The notes: generated from the letters alone by a model not told the origin. Counted from the stretch's first letter, positions 35,533 through 45,500 are shown. The stretch: DNA of 64,000 nt from Desulfosudis oleivorans Hxd3 (GCF_000018405.1 NC_009943.1:1553001-1617000), one strand, 5' to 3'. Translations and numbers: made by a program.

Positions 35533-36312
35533 TTACCCCTTCATGTCCTTGCCTTCCGCTTCCGCCACTTTCTGGCGCCGCTGGCCGATGAAGCTCAAAA
35601 AACCGGTGGCCAGTACAGCGCCGGCAACCAGCCCGGAGGGGGCGGTGCGCCGGGCCATCCGGTATCGGGCTTCGGTCCGGACCGCCTTTGCCAGTGGATA
35701 GTTTTCCTGCTTTTCAGGAAGGATCCACATGGTGTTGTAGTCCTCGCTGGGATAAATGTTGGCATCTTTTCCCAGTTCCTTGATCCGCCGGTGAGCGAAG
35801 GCCAGCATCTCTTTTTTGGTGCCGAAATTCAGGGCACCGGTGGAACAGGCCGTGACACAGGCCGGCTTCAGGCCGTTGGTGATCCGGTCGATGCACATGT
35901 TGCATTTGTAGATTCTGCCGGTGGCCGGGTCCTGTCGCGGTATGTTGTATGGGCAGTAGGAGAGAAAATCCTCATAGTCAAGTTCCGCGGTTTTTTCCGT
36001 GTAGACCACGGCCCCGGTGTCGTCCCAGATCACGGCCCCGGGCACCACTTCGCCGCCCATTTCACAGGGCGGATTGTTGCAGTGGCGGCACCGTTCATTG
36101 AAAAAGGACCAGTTAATGGTGCCGTTGGCCCGTCGCTTTTCCATGAACACGATCCGGTTCCAGGTGTCGGCCGAAAGGTCCGGCGGATTTTCATGGCTGC
36201 CGCGGTTTTCCGTCTGCTCGCCCTTCAACTGGTTCCAGTTTTTGCAGGCCACCTGGCAGGCACGACAGGCCGTGCACTTGTCTATGTCGATGCAGATTGC
36301 CATCTCTTCCAT
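35533..36312 (-). CDS. fdhB: Formate dehydrogenase iron-sulfur subunit
   Basis: A 259-residue electron-transfer subunit. Four [4Fe-4S] motifs: CTACRACQVACKNW, CRHCNNPPC, CPYNIPR/CNMCIDR and CVTACSTGAL. It passes electrons from the catalytic subunit. A C-terminal hydrophobic stretch (LVAGAVLATGFLSFIG) anchors it in the membrane, as in FdnH; no cytochrome b subunit gene is next to it, so the electron acceptor is open (menaquinone or periplasmic cytochrome c are the options). Lies 11 bases after fdhA. Confidence 0.9.
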   Translation of the reverse strand: MEEMAICIDIDKCTACRACQVACKNWNQLKGEQTENRGSHENPPDLSADTWNRIVFMEKRRANGTINWSFFNERCRHCNNPPCEMGGEVVPGAVIWDDTGAVVYTEKTAELDYEDFLSYCPYNIPRQDPATGRIYKCNMCIDRITNGLKPACVTACSTGALNFGTKKEMLAFAHRRIKELGKDANIYPSEDYNTMWILPEKQENYPLAKAVRTEARYRMARRTAPSGLVAGAVLATGFLSFIGQRRQKVAEAEGKDMKG

Positions 36313-36323
36313 AACGTCACCCC

Positions 36324-39300
36324 CTATGCTTTTTTGACGACATCGACCATGAAGACCTTGCTTTCCGGAATCATGGTGTTGGCGTCCCCGATGTTGGGCG
36401 TTACAATGTTGGCGCTGTCGCCGAAGGTGAAAACCTCGGGCTTTTTATCCTTCGGATCGTACGGTCGCGTTGCGGTTGTGGCCCATCCGTAGTGGTAGGG
36501 AATACCTACCTGGTGAAGGGTCTTGCCCATGACGGTAAACGGCAGCCACCGAACAGTTACCATGGCCACCGCCTCCAGCTCGCCCCGGGCCGACTTGACG
36601 ATGACAATCTCGCCGTTTTTGATGCCCTTCTGGTCGGCCAGTTCCTTGCTGATCTCAACGAACATGGCGGGTTCCAGCTCGGCCAGCCATGGCTGCCAAC
36701 GGGTCATCAGGCCGGTCTGCCAGTGTTCGGTGACGCGGTAGGTGGTGCAGATGATCGGGTAGTTCGGATCGTTGGTGGCCCGCATGTTCATGTTATTTGT
36801 CAGTCCGTCACGGTCCCACCGCTTGATGGTGGGGCTGACAAACTGCGGTGACAGCGGGTTTCTGTCCAGCGGGCTTTCCAGGGGCTCGTAATGCTCGGGG
36901 AAAGGGCCGTCGGTCAGGCCGGGGCCGAAAATATGGCCATGTCCTTCGGTCTTCATGATGAAGGGGTAACGGGATTTACCGCCGGCGGAAAGCGGAGGCC
37001 AGCCGCCGTCGGGCACATCGCCCCGCCACACGTTCAGGTGCCACTCGATCACGGGTTTGTTGGGCGCCCAGGGTTTGCCGTTGAGGTCTACCGACGCCCG
37101 GTTGTAGATGATCCGGCGGTTTAAGGGCCAGCACCAGGACCATCCCGGATAGAGGCCGATGCCGGAAGGGTCTTCCTTTCTGCGCCGGGCCGCCATGTTG
37201 CCCTCTTTTGTGTAGGAGTTGCAGTAGAGCCAGTTGCCTGAAGAGGTCGATCCGTCAGCGCTCAGGTAGGTAAAGTCAGGCACCAGGTCACCGCTGTTGA
37301 ACAGCCTTCCCTTTACAACCCTGTTTTCCAGGAAGTAGCCGTTGATCTCTTTGGCCACCATGTGGGGGTCGATATGCTTGACATTGCCGTTCCGGTCTTT
37401 GGGGCCGTATTCCCACCGCAGCTTGACAATGGGATCGGCAAAGACCCCCTCCCCGGCAAACCACCCCTTGCCGCTGTATAGTTTTTTCAGGCGGACATAC
37501 AGATCGTTGATGATGTCCCCGTCGGGCCGGGCCTGTCCCGGTGGTTCAACGGCCTTGTACCGCCACTGCATCCAGCGGCCGCTGTTGGTGATGCTGCCCT
37601 CTTTTTCATAGGAGGCCGCGCAGGGGAGCAGAAAGACTTCCGTCTTGATCTTTTCCGGCTCCATGCCCGGGCCTCTCCAGAAGGACCCGGTTTCGTTGTC
37701 GAACAGGTTGACGTTGACCAGCCAGTCCAGCTTGGTCAGGGCCTGGCGGGTTTTGTTGGCGTTGGCGCCACTGCACGTGGGGTTCTGCCCCCAGGAGAAG
37801 AAACCGGTAAATTTTTCCTGGTAAAGCTGGTCAAAGATGGTCAGCCAGGAGTAGTCCACCCCGTCGTCCAGCTTGGGAAGATACCGGTAGGCGTCTTCAA
37901 GGGGAACCTCTTTCCCGTACATCTCCCGGAGCAGGCTGGCACTGTATTTGGGGTAGTTGCTCCACCAGTTGGCGCTCATGGGGTCCGTCGTTTTGGGCGT
38001 GGAAGCTTCGTTATAGGCCTTGAACGTGGGCTGGGAGGCTTTGGGCGTTTTCAGGTAGCCCGGAATGATGTGATAAAGCAGGCAGTGATCCGTGGACCCC
38101 TGCACGTTGGACTCCCCGCGCAGGGCATTGACGCCGCCCCCGGCCATGCCCATGTTGCCCAGCAGCAGCTGGATAATACTCATGGTCCGGATGTTCTGCA
38201 CCCCTACGGTGTGCTGGGTCCAGCCCATGGCATACAGGACCGTGCCGGTTTTGTCCGGAGCCCCGGATTTGGCGTAAGTGGCATAGACCGCTTCCAGTTT
38301 GTCTTTGGGCGTACCGGTGATGGAGGAGACCGTGTCCAGGGTGTAGCGGGAAAAGTGTTTCTTCAGGAGCTGAAGGACGCAGTTGGGATCCTTCATGGTT
38401 TTGTCTTTTTTGATGATCCCGTTCTCATCCTTCTGGTAGGCCCATGTGGTTTTGTCGTATTTCCCGTCCACATAGCCTTCCGCTGTTTTCAGGGCCGTCA
38501 GCCCGGAAAAGACCCCCTCATTTTCGCCGGGCATCTTGAAATCAGGGCTTATTAAAAAGGAGGCGTTGGTGTATTCCCGCACATACGCCTCAAAGTAGAG
38601 GCGTTTTTCCAGAATGTACTTGATCATGCCGCCCAGAAACGCGATGTCGCTTCCGGAGCGCAGGGGCGCGTAAAGATGCGCCTTTTTGGATGTTCGTGTG
38701 TACCGGGGATCGACGCTGATCAGGGTGGCCCCCTTTTCAATGGCTTTGAGAATCCATTTAAAGGAGATGGGGTGGTTTTTGACCGGATTACTCCCCATGG
38801 CCAGAATATAGTCGGCGTTTTTGATATCGATCCAGTGATTGGTCATTGCCCCGCGTCCGAACGACTCTGCCAGAGCCGCAACAGTAGCGGAGTGTCAGAT
38901 ACGCGCCTGGTGTTCGATATACACCAGGCCCATGGCGCGAAGCAATTTCTGGTAGATGTAACACTCCTCGTTGTCCAGGGCCGCGCTGCCCAGGGAGGCG
39001 ATGCCCATGGTCCGGTTGACCTCCTGTCCCTTGGCGTTGACCGCCTCAAAGCTGGCATCCCGTGAGGTCTTGATGTTTTTTGCGATTTTGTCCAAGGCAA
39101 AATCCCACGACACCTCTTCCCACCGGGTGCCGTAAGGCTTACGGTACAGCGGCACGGTGAGCCGGTTGGGGTTGTTGTGGGAAAGCTGGTAAACCGCCAT
39201 TCCCTTGCTGCAGAGACTGCCTTCATTGATGGGATGGTCCGGGTCTCCTTCGGTGTTGACCACTTTGTCGTTGATGGTATGCACGAGAATGCCGCACCCC

Positions 39301-39464
39301 ACGGCGCAGTAAGGGCAGATAGTGGTGGTCTGCTTTGCGTGCAGGGTCCGTAAGGAGTAAGCATATGCCTCGATGGGCGAGAGATCGAGGCCCAGGGTGC
39401 CGAAAGCGATCCCCGCAATGGACGCTCCCGAAAATTTAAGAAACTGGCGTCTGTTGATGTCCAT
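36324..39464 (-). CDS. fdhA: Formate dehydrogenase catalytic subunit, UGA read as Sec190
   Basis: A 1046-residue Mo/W-bis-MGD enzyme that oxidises formate to CO2 in the periplasm. A Tat signal (MDINRRQFLKFSG) is at the N-terminus, then the [4Fe-4S] motif CPYCAVGCG..GSLCSKG. The catalytic residue is Sec190 at the in-frame TGA 38895-38897: ARIUHSATVAALAESFGRG equals the ARVUHxPTVAxLAxTFGRG signature of FdnG-type enzymes. Later motifs are GGGVNALRGESNVQG and SARGELEAVAMVT. Read without Sec it would be two ORFs, both lacking an essential part. It lies two bases after the cytidylate-kinase-like gene and in the same strand unit as a permease and CBS protein. Confidence 0.93.
38862..38897 (-). promoter_or_regulatory. 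SECIS-like element of fdhA
   Basis: After the TGA (38895-38897) the minus-strand RNA forms a 7-bp stem with one G-U pair (CGGCTCT/AGAGTCG) and loop GGC, the loop starting 24 bases after the TGA with G first. It falls in the range known for bacterial SECIS. Confidence 0.65.
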
Positions 39465-39466
39465 GG

Positions 39467-40246
39467 TTACCTCCTTTTCAAGTTGAGCGATTGAAGCTCA
39501 TTGGCAAACTTATGTTCAAAGGCGATCCTGACAATGGCAGCCGCCCATTCAGGCTGTGTGATCCGGTCACAGTTGATTACCAGGTCAAACGCTTCGGCTT
39601 CATGGGCCTCCTTCTGGTATACCGCCTTGAAAAAATCCCGTTGTTCCCTGTCGATCAAGACCAGTTGTTTATCGGCTTCCTGCTCGTCGATGCCGTATTG
39701 CCGGGCGATGCGTCGAAGCCTGGGCGGCCTGCTGCAGATAAACCGGATCGCCAGGGTCCGGTCCCTGGGCAGCACCATGTGTGCCCCCCGCCCGATGAAA
39801 ATCGTGGGGCTCAGGCTGGCAATGGAATAGATGGCGGAAAAGAGCTGCCGGGTGGTTTTGGACATGTCAAAGGTCTTGTCTCCGGCCATCATCATCAGGT
39901 ACTGGGTGATGATGTCCGGGTACTGTTCATTGAAAAACCGCACTGCCCGGTCGCTGAGGGGGTCCTCCCCGCCTACGTGTTCCAGGATCTCCCGGTCCAC
40001 GACCCGGTATCCGATGTCTTTGGCCAGGATGTCGGCGATTTCCATGACACCGCACCCGATGGGCCGGGAGAAGCAGATCGTGGGCGGCATATCGGGCTTG
40101 ATGGGGCTGGGCTTTTTCCCGGCTTTTTGCTGCTCCCAGTCGCGCATATACCCGCCGATCATCTGGTCAATTTCCGTGCCCTTGCGCCGGTGTTGTCGAA
40201 CAAAGGCCCACTGCACCTGGCCCTCCTGGGATCTGTTTGCCGTCAT
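39467..40246 (-). CDS. Cytidylate-kinase-like family protein
   Basis: A 259-residue protein. ICFSRPIGCGVMEIADILAKDIGYRVVDREIL resembles the P-loop and following region of cytidylate-kinase-like proteins, and FIGRGAHMVLPRDRTLAIRFIC and RRIARQYGIDEQEADK follow as in this family. The substrate is not known; regulatory rather than metabolic members exist. It precedes fdhA by two bases, so it is co-expressed with it. Confidence 0.8.
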   Translation of the reverse strand: MTANRSQEGQVQWAFVRQHRRKGTEIDQMIGGYMRDWEQQKAGKKPSPIKPDMPPTICFSRPIGCGVMEIADILAKDIGYRVVDREILEHVGGEDPLSDRAVRFFNEQYPDIITQYLMMMAGDKTFDMSKTTRQLFSAIYSIASLSPTIFIGRGAHMVLPRDRTLAIRFICSRPPRLRRIARQYGIDEQEADKQLVLIDREQRDFFKAVYQKEAHEAEAFDLVINCDRITQPEWAAAIVRIAFEHKFANELQSLNLKRR

Positions 40247-40270
40247 GATGATTTCCCTTTCTCATACTTA

Positions 40271-40855
40271 TCAGGATGTTATGACCGCGCCACAGTCGGG
40301 GCCCACGATGTTCATCATCTCCGCGAACAGGTGGGTGAAGTTTAATACGCCGATGACCTTGCCGTTGCGCGTCACCAGCAGCTCCCGCACGTGCAGCTTG
40401 AACATGGAGTAGATGGCCCAGTTGATCGTGTCATCCTCTTTTAACACCGCGTGGGCCGGGGCCATGCACTCCCGGATACTCTTCCGGGATTCGGTTTTCA
40501 CCAGATCGAAAAAGCTCTGGTGCAGCCAGGCAAACCGCTCCTGGATTTCCGACACATCTTCTGAAACCTGCTGAACCCGGGAGGAGAACAGGGTATTTAA
40601 CGCCCGCAGCTCCATTGTTTTGGATGTCTCCGGCACCAGAGCCCGAATAAAATGATACATGGAGAGCTTTCCCACGATATGCTCTTCGTCCGTCACAAAG
40701 ATCGATTTGTTGAACCGGGCCGCCGAGTGGGGCATGCACTGATCGTAGTGTTTTTTCAGCCGGATCATCACGTCGCACAGCGGAGCGTCCACATCAATCG
40801 TCTCATAATCCGTGATGGGGGCCATCAGGTCTTTTACCTTTTTTTCCTGGGTCAT
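40271..40855 (-). CDS. CBS-domain protein
   Basis: A 194-residue protein with a pair of CBS motifs at both ends (VKDLMAPITDYETIDVDAPLCDVM near the N-terminus; IRECMAPAHAVLKEDDTINWAI and VRELLVTRNGKVIGVLNFTHLF near the C-terminus), separated by a helical insert. CBS pairs bind adenine nucleotides and would link the permease/Fdh operon to energy state (inference). Confidence 0.85.
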   Translation of the reverse strand: MTQEKKVKDLMAPITDYETIDVDAPLCDVMIRLKKHYDQCMPHSAARFNKSIFVTDEEHIVGKLSMYHFIRALVPETSKTMELRALNTLFSSRVQQVSEDVSEIQERFAWLHQSFFDLVKTESRKSIRECMAPAHAVLKEDDTINWAIYSMFKLHVRELLVTRNGKVIGVLNFTHLFAEMMNIVGPDCGAVITS

Positions 40856-40912
40856 TGCGTCTGTCTCCTCTTTAAAGCAGCCGGTTACCGGGTCTTATAC
40901 CGCCATGCCCGC

Positions 40913-42646
40913 TTATACGGGCCGGAATATGAACAGCCACGCATGGGCGATGACCACGCTGATGATCATGAAAGGGAAGGCCAGTTTCATGAAGTGGAGA
41001 AAACTGATCTTATATCCCCTGGATTCGGCGATGCCCACAGTGACCACGTTGGCAGAGGCCCCGATCATGGTGCCGTTGCCGCCGAAGCAGGCCCCCAGGG
41101 CCAGGGCCCACCAGAGCGTGTTCTCCGCGCCGGGAATGACCGTGCTCAGGTAGGCGACAATGGGCAGCATGGTGGCGGTAAAGGGAATGTTGTCCACAAA
41201 AGCGGACATGATGGCCGCCACCCAGATGATCAGACTGCACGCCACGAAAAAGTTGCCGGCCGACAGTTCCAGGATCCAGTCGGCGATCAGGGCCAGCAGG
41301 CCGCTGGATTCAACCGCTCCCACCAGCATGAACAGGAAGATAAAGAACATCAGGGTGGGCCACTCAATGTCCTTTTCAATCAGCTCCAGCAGGTTCACCT
41401 TGCCGGTGACAAGGGCGATGGTTAAAAACACCGAGGCCCCGATCAGGGCCGCCACGCTGACCTCCATGTGCCAGAACCCGTGGGAAAGGAACAGGAACAC
41501 CACAAAGGCCAGGATGGCCAGGCCGTATGTGAGCAGGGTGGCGTCGGTGATTTTGTAGCGCTCCCTGAGTTCCCGGGTGTAGGCTTCCACGTTGTCGATT
41601 TTTGCTCCTTTGTACTCCCTGCCCCACACCAGTTTGGTATAGAGTACCAGGGCCACCATGGAGACCACGCAGATCAGGGCCAGGGCCACCACGAACTGGG
41701 TGAACGTCAGGCCCGCGTAGGAGCCGATCATGATGTTGGGCGGGTCGCCGATCAGGGTGGCGGTACCACCGACATTGGAGGCCAGCACCAGGGGAACCAG
41801 CAGGGTCAGGGGGTTGATGGCCAGCGACAGGCTGATCTCAATGGCCACGCCGGTGAGCAGCAGCATGGTGGTCACGTTGTCCAGAAACGCGGAGGAGACG
41901 GCGGTGAATATCATCAGGTAAACGGCCAGCACAAACACGTTGCCCCTGGCCAGCTTGTAAGAAAGATAGGCGCACCACTGGAACACGCCGGTGTGCTTGA
42001 GAATGCCGATGATGATCATCATGCCCATGAGCAGGAAAATCACGTTCATGTCAATGGCGCCGATGGCCGCCTCATAAGAGAGAATCCGGAATTCCGGGTT
42101 GATGGTGCCGATGGTATAGGAGATGACCAGCATAAGGGCCGCGCCCAGCATGGCGGCCACGGTCCGGTGAAGCAGCTCGAAGCTGATCAGTATGTAGGCC
42201 ATCACGAAGGTGATGGTGGCGATCCAGAAGGCCGGTCCCAGATGGCGGGGCAGAACAATGTCTTCGGTGATAAAACAGTTCCCCTCCCGGTGGGCGAACT
42301 GGTCTGCGGTGATCTGAAACGTCTGGGTGGCAAAACTGGCCTTTCGCACGATCACGCTGAAGGTGGTGTCCGGCAGCGCCTCTTCCGGGCAGGCAAACCG
42401 GGCCAGGTATTTGCCACCGTGGGCCGTGGTGTCTGAAAAAACCAGGGCCCTGTCGATAAATACCGATATTTCCGCCTCATTGACCGGCTCTGAATGGCTG
42501 TCGGTGATGATGCCGGAAATGTTGATCGCCACGTGGCCGGCGGGAATCTCCGCGGGCGGCGCCCCAGCCGGCCCGTGACCGGCAAAGGCAAATGATGTTG
42601 AGAAGATCAGGAGCAGGATGGTGGTGAAAAAGGATGAAGGTCGCAT
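40913..42646 (-). CDS. NhaD/ArsB-type ion permease with secreted N-terminal domain
   Basis: A 577-residue protein. A signal peptide (FFTTILLLIFSTSFAFAG) is followed by ~100 residues like a carboxypeptidase-regulatory/Ig domain (VAINISGIITDSHSEPVNEAEISVFID). From residue ~150 come 11-12 helices of the ion transporter (IT) superfamily, with NVTTMLLLTGVAIEIS, SNVGGTATLIGDPPNIMIGS and FVDNIPFTATMLPIV, all typical of NhaD/ArsB/P-type permeases. The start at 42646 has GGGGGAC before it. Substrate unknown (Na+/H+, arsenite or citrate-like). Confidence 0.87.
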   Translation of the reverse strand: MRPSSFFTTILLLIFSTSFAFAGHGPAGAPPAEIPAGHVAINISGIITDSHSEPVNEAEISVFIDRALVFSDTTAHGGKYLARFACPEEALPDTTFSVIVRKASFATQTFQITADQFAHREGNCFITEDIVLPRHLGPAFWIATITFVMAYILISFELLHRTVAAMLGAALMLVISYTIGTINPEFRILSYEAAIGAIDMNVIFLLMGMMIIIGILKHTGVFQWCAYLSYKLARGNVFVLAVYLMIFTAVSSAFLDNVTTMLLLTGVAIEISLSLAINPLTLLVPLVLASNVGGTATLIGDPPNIMIGSYAGLTFTQFVVALALICVVSMVALVLYTKLVWGREYKGAKIDNVEAYTRELRERYKITDATLLTYGLAILAFVVFLFLSHGFWHMEVSVAALIGASVFLTIALVTGKVNLLELIEKDIEWPTLMFFIFLFMLVGAVESSGLLALIADWILELSAGNFFVACSLIIWVAAIMSAFVDNIPFTATMLPIVAYLSTVIPGAENTLWWALALGACFGGNGTMIGASANVVTVGIAESRGYKISFLHFMKLAFPFMIISVVIAHAWLFIFRPV

Positions 42647-42742
42647 CGTGTCCCCCCTGTGCATGTGACATCATTGCGGGCCAGGGCGCTTGCTGTCCGT
42701 TACAGAACGCCGGCAAAAGCCAATTTTGCTGCAATCAAAGAG

Positions 42743-42760
42743 AGCAATATTCGGGCCAGA
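42743..42760 (-). promoter_or_regulatory. Candidate sigma-54 promoter of the permease-fdh operon
   Basis: On the minus strand CTGGCCCGAATATTGCTC has the GG and GC dinucleotides ten bases apart and a good TTGCT -12 box; the -24 box has one change from TGGCAC. It lies about 100 bases before the permease start at 42646. Confidence 0.6.
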
Positions 42761-42931
42761 CCGGAGAAGAAACGACAGCAATCAACCTTTTATTACAGGG
42801 GAATGGGCATAGAAATATGTGCTTTGGAATCAAATGGTTATTTTTTGAATAAAGAAGCCGCCTGAAAAGCCTTGAAGGGCGGGGAATGCGGAACACCGTT
42901 CTTTCTGGCGAATGGTGAACCGGCGCGAAAA

Positions 42932-42958
42932 AACTTTTACATCATGTAAAAGTTTTCG
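42932..42958. promoter_or_regulatory. 13-bp perfect palindrome AAAACTTTTACAT-C-ATGTAAAAGTTTT
   Basis: Two perfect 13-base arms around one central base. On the minus strand it is followed by a run of Ts, so it could end the operon that stops at 43023; the near-absence of a loop and its AT-richness also fit a protein-binding operator. Confidence 0.55.
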
Positions 42959-43022
42959 ACATATTTGTGTGTAAAAAGCCCGCAAACAAAGGCTTGCATG
43001 GGGATGCCGGGGTGGAACGAAA

Positions 43023-44009
43023 CTACTTGTGCGGCTTGTCCGGGTCGTTGCCGAGAAGCTGTTTTTTTTCCGTGCCGCTCATCTGGGCCACGATTTCAGG
43101 ATAGAGGAGCCTGGCGCAATCCGGGCAGATGGTATGGGTAAAATCGGCAGCGGTTCTTGCATGAATATAACTTTCCACCTCCCGCCACTGGCCCGAATCC
43201 TCGCGGATCTTCTTGCATCGTGAGCATATGGGCAGATACCCGCTGAGGACTTTGGCAAGGGTCTCGGCGAGTTGCGCCTCCAGCCGTTTCTGCTCCTTCA
43301 TGGCGGTTTTTAATTCGGTCAGGTCGGTAAGGGTGGCCACGACATTTGCCGTGTCCGGGATCAGGGAAAAGGTAATCCTGACTTGTTTTATATCGCCGTT
43401 TCCCCTTTGAAAATGAATATCCAGATGGCCGGGCGTGTGAGCGGTTTTGTCCCGGGTGCCGCGATAGTATGCCTTTGTGTCTTCCCTGTGGCGTTTGGGG
43501 ATAAAGTCGAACAGGCTTTTCCCCTCCTCCAGTTGAGGTATCGAGCAATCAGCAAGATTGGCAAACTGGGTATTTGCAAGCAGAATGACTGCGCCCCGGC
43601 TTAAAATCGCGGTGGCGGTACCGGTGTTCTGGAAAATGGTTTCATACCACAGCCGGTTTTCAACGGCCGTCTGCCGGGCTTTTTCCAGACCTTCGGAAAG
43701 CAGAACAGAGACGACAGCCACCAGCAGGAACATGCCGATCCGCAGGGTATCGTTGGCGGCACTTTCCTTGAAGCCGAACAGGTGGTCGCTGGCAACCAGC
43801 ATGGCCGACAGCAGAAGTACCACCGCCAGTCCCCGCCGTTTCCACCAGATGGCCCCCAGTACAATCGGCAGGTAGTAGAAATGGGTGAAAAAGGTGCCGG
43901 TACCCAGCACATGATGATAATAGTAGGTCAGCATGCCGGCCGCGGCCAGCAGCATGGCCATCACGGCAAATTTCAGCCCGCCGGGTATTTCCACAAGGGA
44001 ACCAATCAT
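43023..44009 (-). CDS. Membrane PAS-domain sensor protein
   Basis: A 328-residue protein. Four hydrophobic helices at the N-terminus (DUF4118/MASE-like), then a PAS domain (residues ~115-235), a short coiled region, and the C-terminal motif YLPICSRCKKIREDSGQW..TICPDCARLLYPE, a conserved cysteine cluster found after PAS/receiver domains in this lineage. No kinase or GGDEF domain follows, so it must act through partners. Last gene of the leftward signalling operon. Confidence 0.8.
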   Translation of the reverse strand: MIGSLVEIPGGLKFAVMAMLLAAAGMLTYYYHHVLGTGTFFTHFYYLPIVLGAIWWKRRGLAVVLLLSAMLVASDHLFGFKESAANDTLRIGMFLLVAVVSVLLSEGLEKARQTAVENRLWYETIFQNTGTATAILSRGAVILLANTQFANLADCSIPQLEEGKSLFDFIPKRHREDTKAYYRGTRDKTAHTPGHLDIHFQRGNGDIKQVRITFSLIPDTANVVATLTDLTELKTAMKEQKRLEAQLAETLAKVLSGYLPICSRCKKIREDSGQWREVESYIHARTAADFTHTICPDCARLLYPEIVAQMSGTEKKQLLGNDPDKPHK

Positions 44010-44068
44010 GGCGCCTCCTTCCCGTATGCTGTATCCATGACCGCCGGGCAGCGCGATGCAGGCTCAGC

Positions 44069-44491
44069 TCAGCCGGTGCTTTCACAAAACCGGATGCCTG
44101 TCTGAAAGCACCCGTTCTCTGTATTGACCTGGCGCACCCAGACCACGATGGCCTCATGCCACTTCTGGGAGGGCTCGAAACAGCGGGTTGCCATGTTTCG
44201 TGCTTTTACACGCAGTGATGTGCCCGGCGGCAGGCAGCAGAAGGATGAAAAGCACAACCCGTTTTGACTGAGGTTGATCATCCTGCCCCGGTGGAATACG
44301 CCCGATCCGTTCACGGAAAAGATCAGAGGGGTGTCATCACGGGCCCGGACACAGGTGCGGCGGGTAAGGGACGGTACCTCGTCCGCGCAGAAGCCGGGCC
44401 GGGGCAGCCGGTTGCCGGCCGAACCGGCTTCCGTATCCAGTTCCGGCCCGACCCCTCTTTCAGATCTTGATATATCGACAGTCATAAGCAT
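44069..44491 (-). CDS. PilZ-domain (c-di-GMP receptor) protein
   Basis: A 140-residue protein. RTCVRARD and NLSQNGLCF give the RxxxR and (D/N)xSxxG motifs that bind cyclic di-GMP. The start at 44491 has GGGAG before it; upstream in-frame codons in the preceding gene lack support. It links the operon to c-di-GMP signalling. Confidence 0.82.
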   Translation of the reverse strand: MLMTVDISRSERGVGPELDTEAGSAGNRLPRPGFCADEVPSLTRRTCVRARDDTPLIFSVNGSGVFHRGRMINLSQNGLCFSSFCCLPPGTSLRVKARNMATRCFEPSQKWHEAIVVWVRQVNTENGCFQTGIRFCESTG

Positions 44492-44549
44492 GGCACTCCC
44501 TTTCTGTTTTTTTGACGGCCCTGGCGGCGGTATTCCACCGCAGGCCTTT

Positions 44550-45455
44550 TCACTGCTGGTGCAGCACTCTGTCCATTTCAAAAAACAGGTCCTGCTCCCG
44601 GACCACGCCGGCCAGCTCTCCATTCTGCATGACCACGACACGCCGGGCGTTCATGGTTACCATCATATAGGCGGCTTCCATGAGAGAGGCACCGGCATCG
44701 ATGGTAAAGGGCTCCGGCGACATGATCTCCTTTATCTTCAGGGATGACCTGCGCCGGACTTCAGCGGCGAACATGCCGTCCCAGAACATGGGGGAATACT
44801 GGACGCTGTCGGCCATGGAGGGTTTTGGCGCGGAAAGATACGACGGCAGAATCATTTTCAGCAGGTTGGTGATGGCCAGAAACCCCTGGGGCCGCCGCTG
44901 TTTGTCCACCACCAGCACCGACCGGTGGCCGGTTTCCATCAGCCGGGACGTTGAGTGCTTCAGGGCAAAGGACGCCTTCAGTTCGGCAATGGCCTGGGCC
45001 ACGGTACACTCCCCGTCCAGCAGGGTATAATCATCTATGGGCACCATGATACCCTGGACGGTTCTCTCTTTCTCCTGCTTTTTGCTGGTGCCCCTGCGGA
45101 ACGCCTCCCGGATTGCCTCGGCCAGAATATGAATGTCGCAGGGTTTGGTCAGGTAGTTCAGGGCGCCTTCCTCGTAGGCCTGCTGGGCCGAGGTGGGGCC
45201 GCCATGGCCGGTGAGCATGACCACCGGCTGGGCGGGCCGGATTTTGTGAATCTCCTTGAGGGTTTCATGACCGTCCATGTCGGGCATTTTGATGTCCAGG
45301 ACAACCACGTCCGGCCGTTCGGTCATTTTGGCAATCGCCTCTTTCCCGTTGGCCGCCAGCACGATGTCAAACCCCCGCCGCCGCAGCAGTTTTTCCGTGG
45401 TCGCGCGGAACTGGGCCTCGTCATCCACCATCAGAACCTTGATTGTGTCAGTCAT
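44550..45455 (-). CDS. Receiver-CBS fusion response regulator
   Basis: A 301-residue protein. The N-terminal receiver has the acidic pair in VLMVDDE, phospho-Asp in VVLDIKMPDMDG, MLTGHG and switch Lys in LTKPCD. Residues ~135-295 are a pair of CBS domains (VQGIMVPIDDYTLLDGECTVAQAI; IKEIMSPEPFTIDAGASLMEAAYMM). Joining a phospho-switch to an adenine-nucleotide sensor is uncommon. Probably controls the transporter of its operon without DNA binding. Confidence 0.9.
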   Translation of the reverse strand: MTDTIKVLMVDDEAQFRATTEKLLRRRGFDIVLAANGKEAIAKMTERPDVVVLDIKMPDMDGHETLKEIHKIRPAQPVVMLTGHGGPTSAQQAYEEGALNYLTKPCDIHILAEAIREAFRRGTSKKQEKERTVQGIMVPIDDYTLLDGECTVAQAIAELKASFALKHSTSRLMETGHRSVLVVDKQRRPQGFLAITNLLKMILPSYLSAPKPSMADSVQYSPMFWDGMFAAEVRRRSSLKIKEIMSPEPFTIDAGASLMEAAYMMVTMNARRVVVMQNGELAGVVREQDLFFEMDRVLHQQ

Positions 45456-45500
45456 CTTTATTCTCCTTACTGTTACGCAAAGGTTTTTATATTGTTTTCA

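Larger units (their letters stand above)
42665..43022. other. Intergenic region between two leftward operons
   Basis: No gene. Holds the candidate sigma-54 promoter and a long AT-rich palindrome. Nothing else recognised. Confidence 0.6.
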
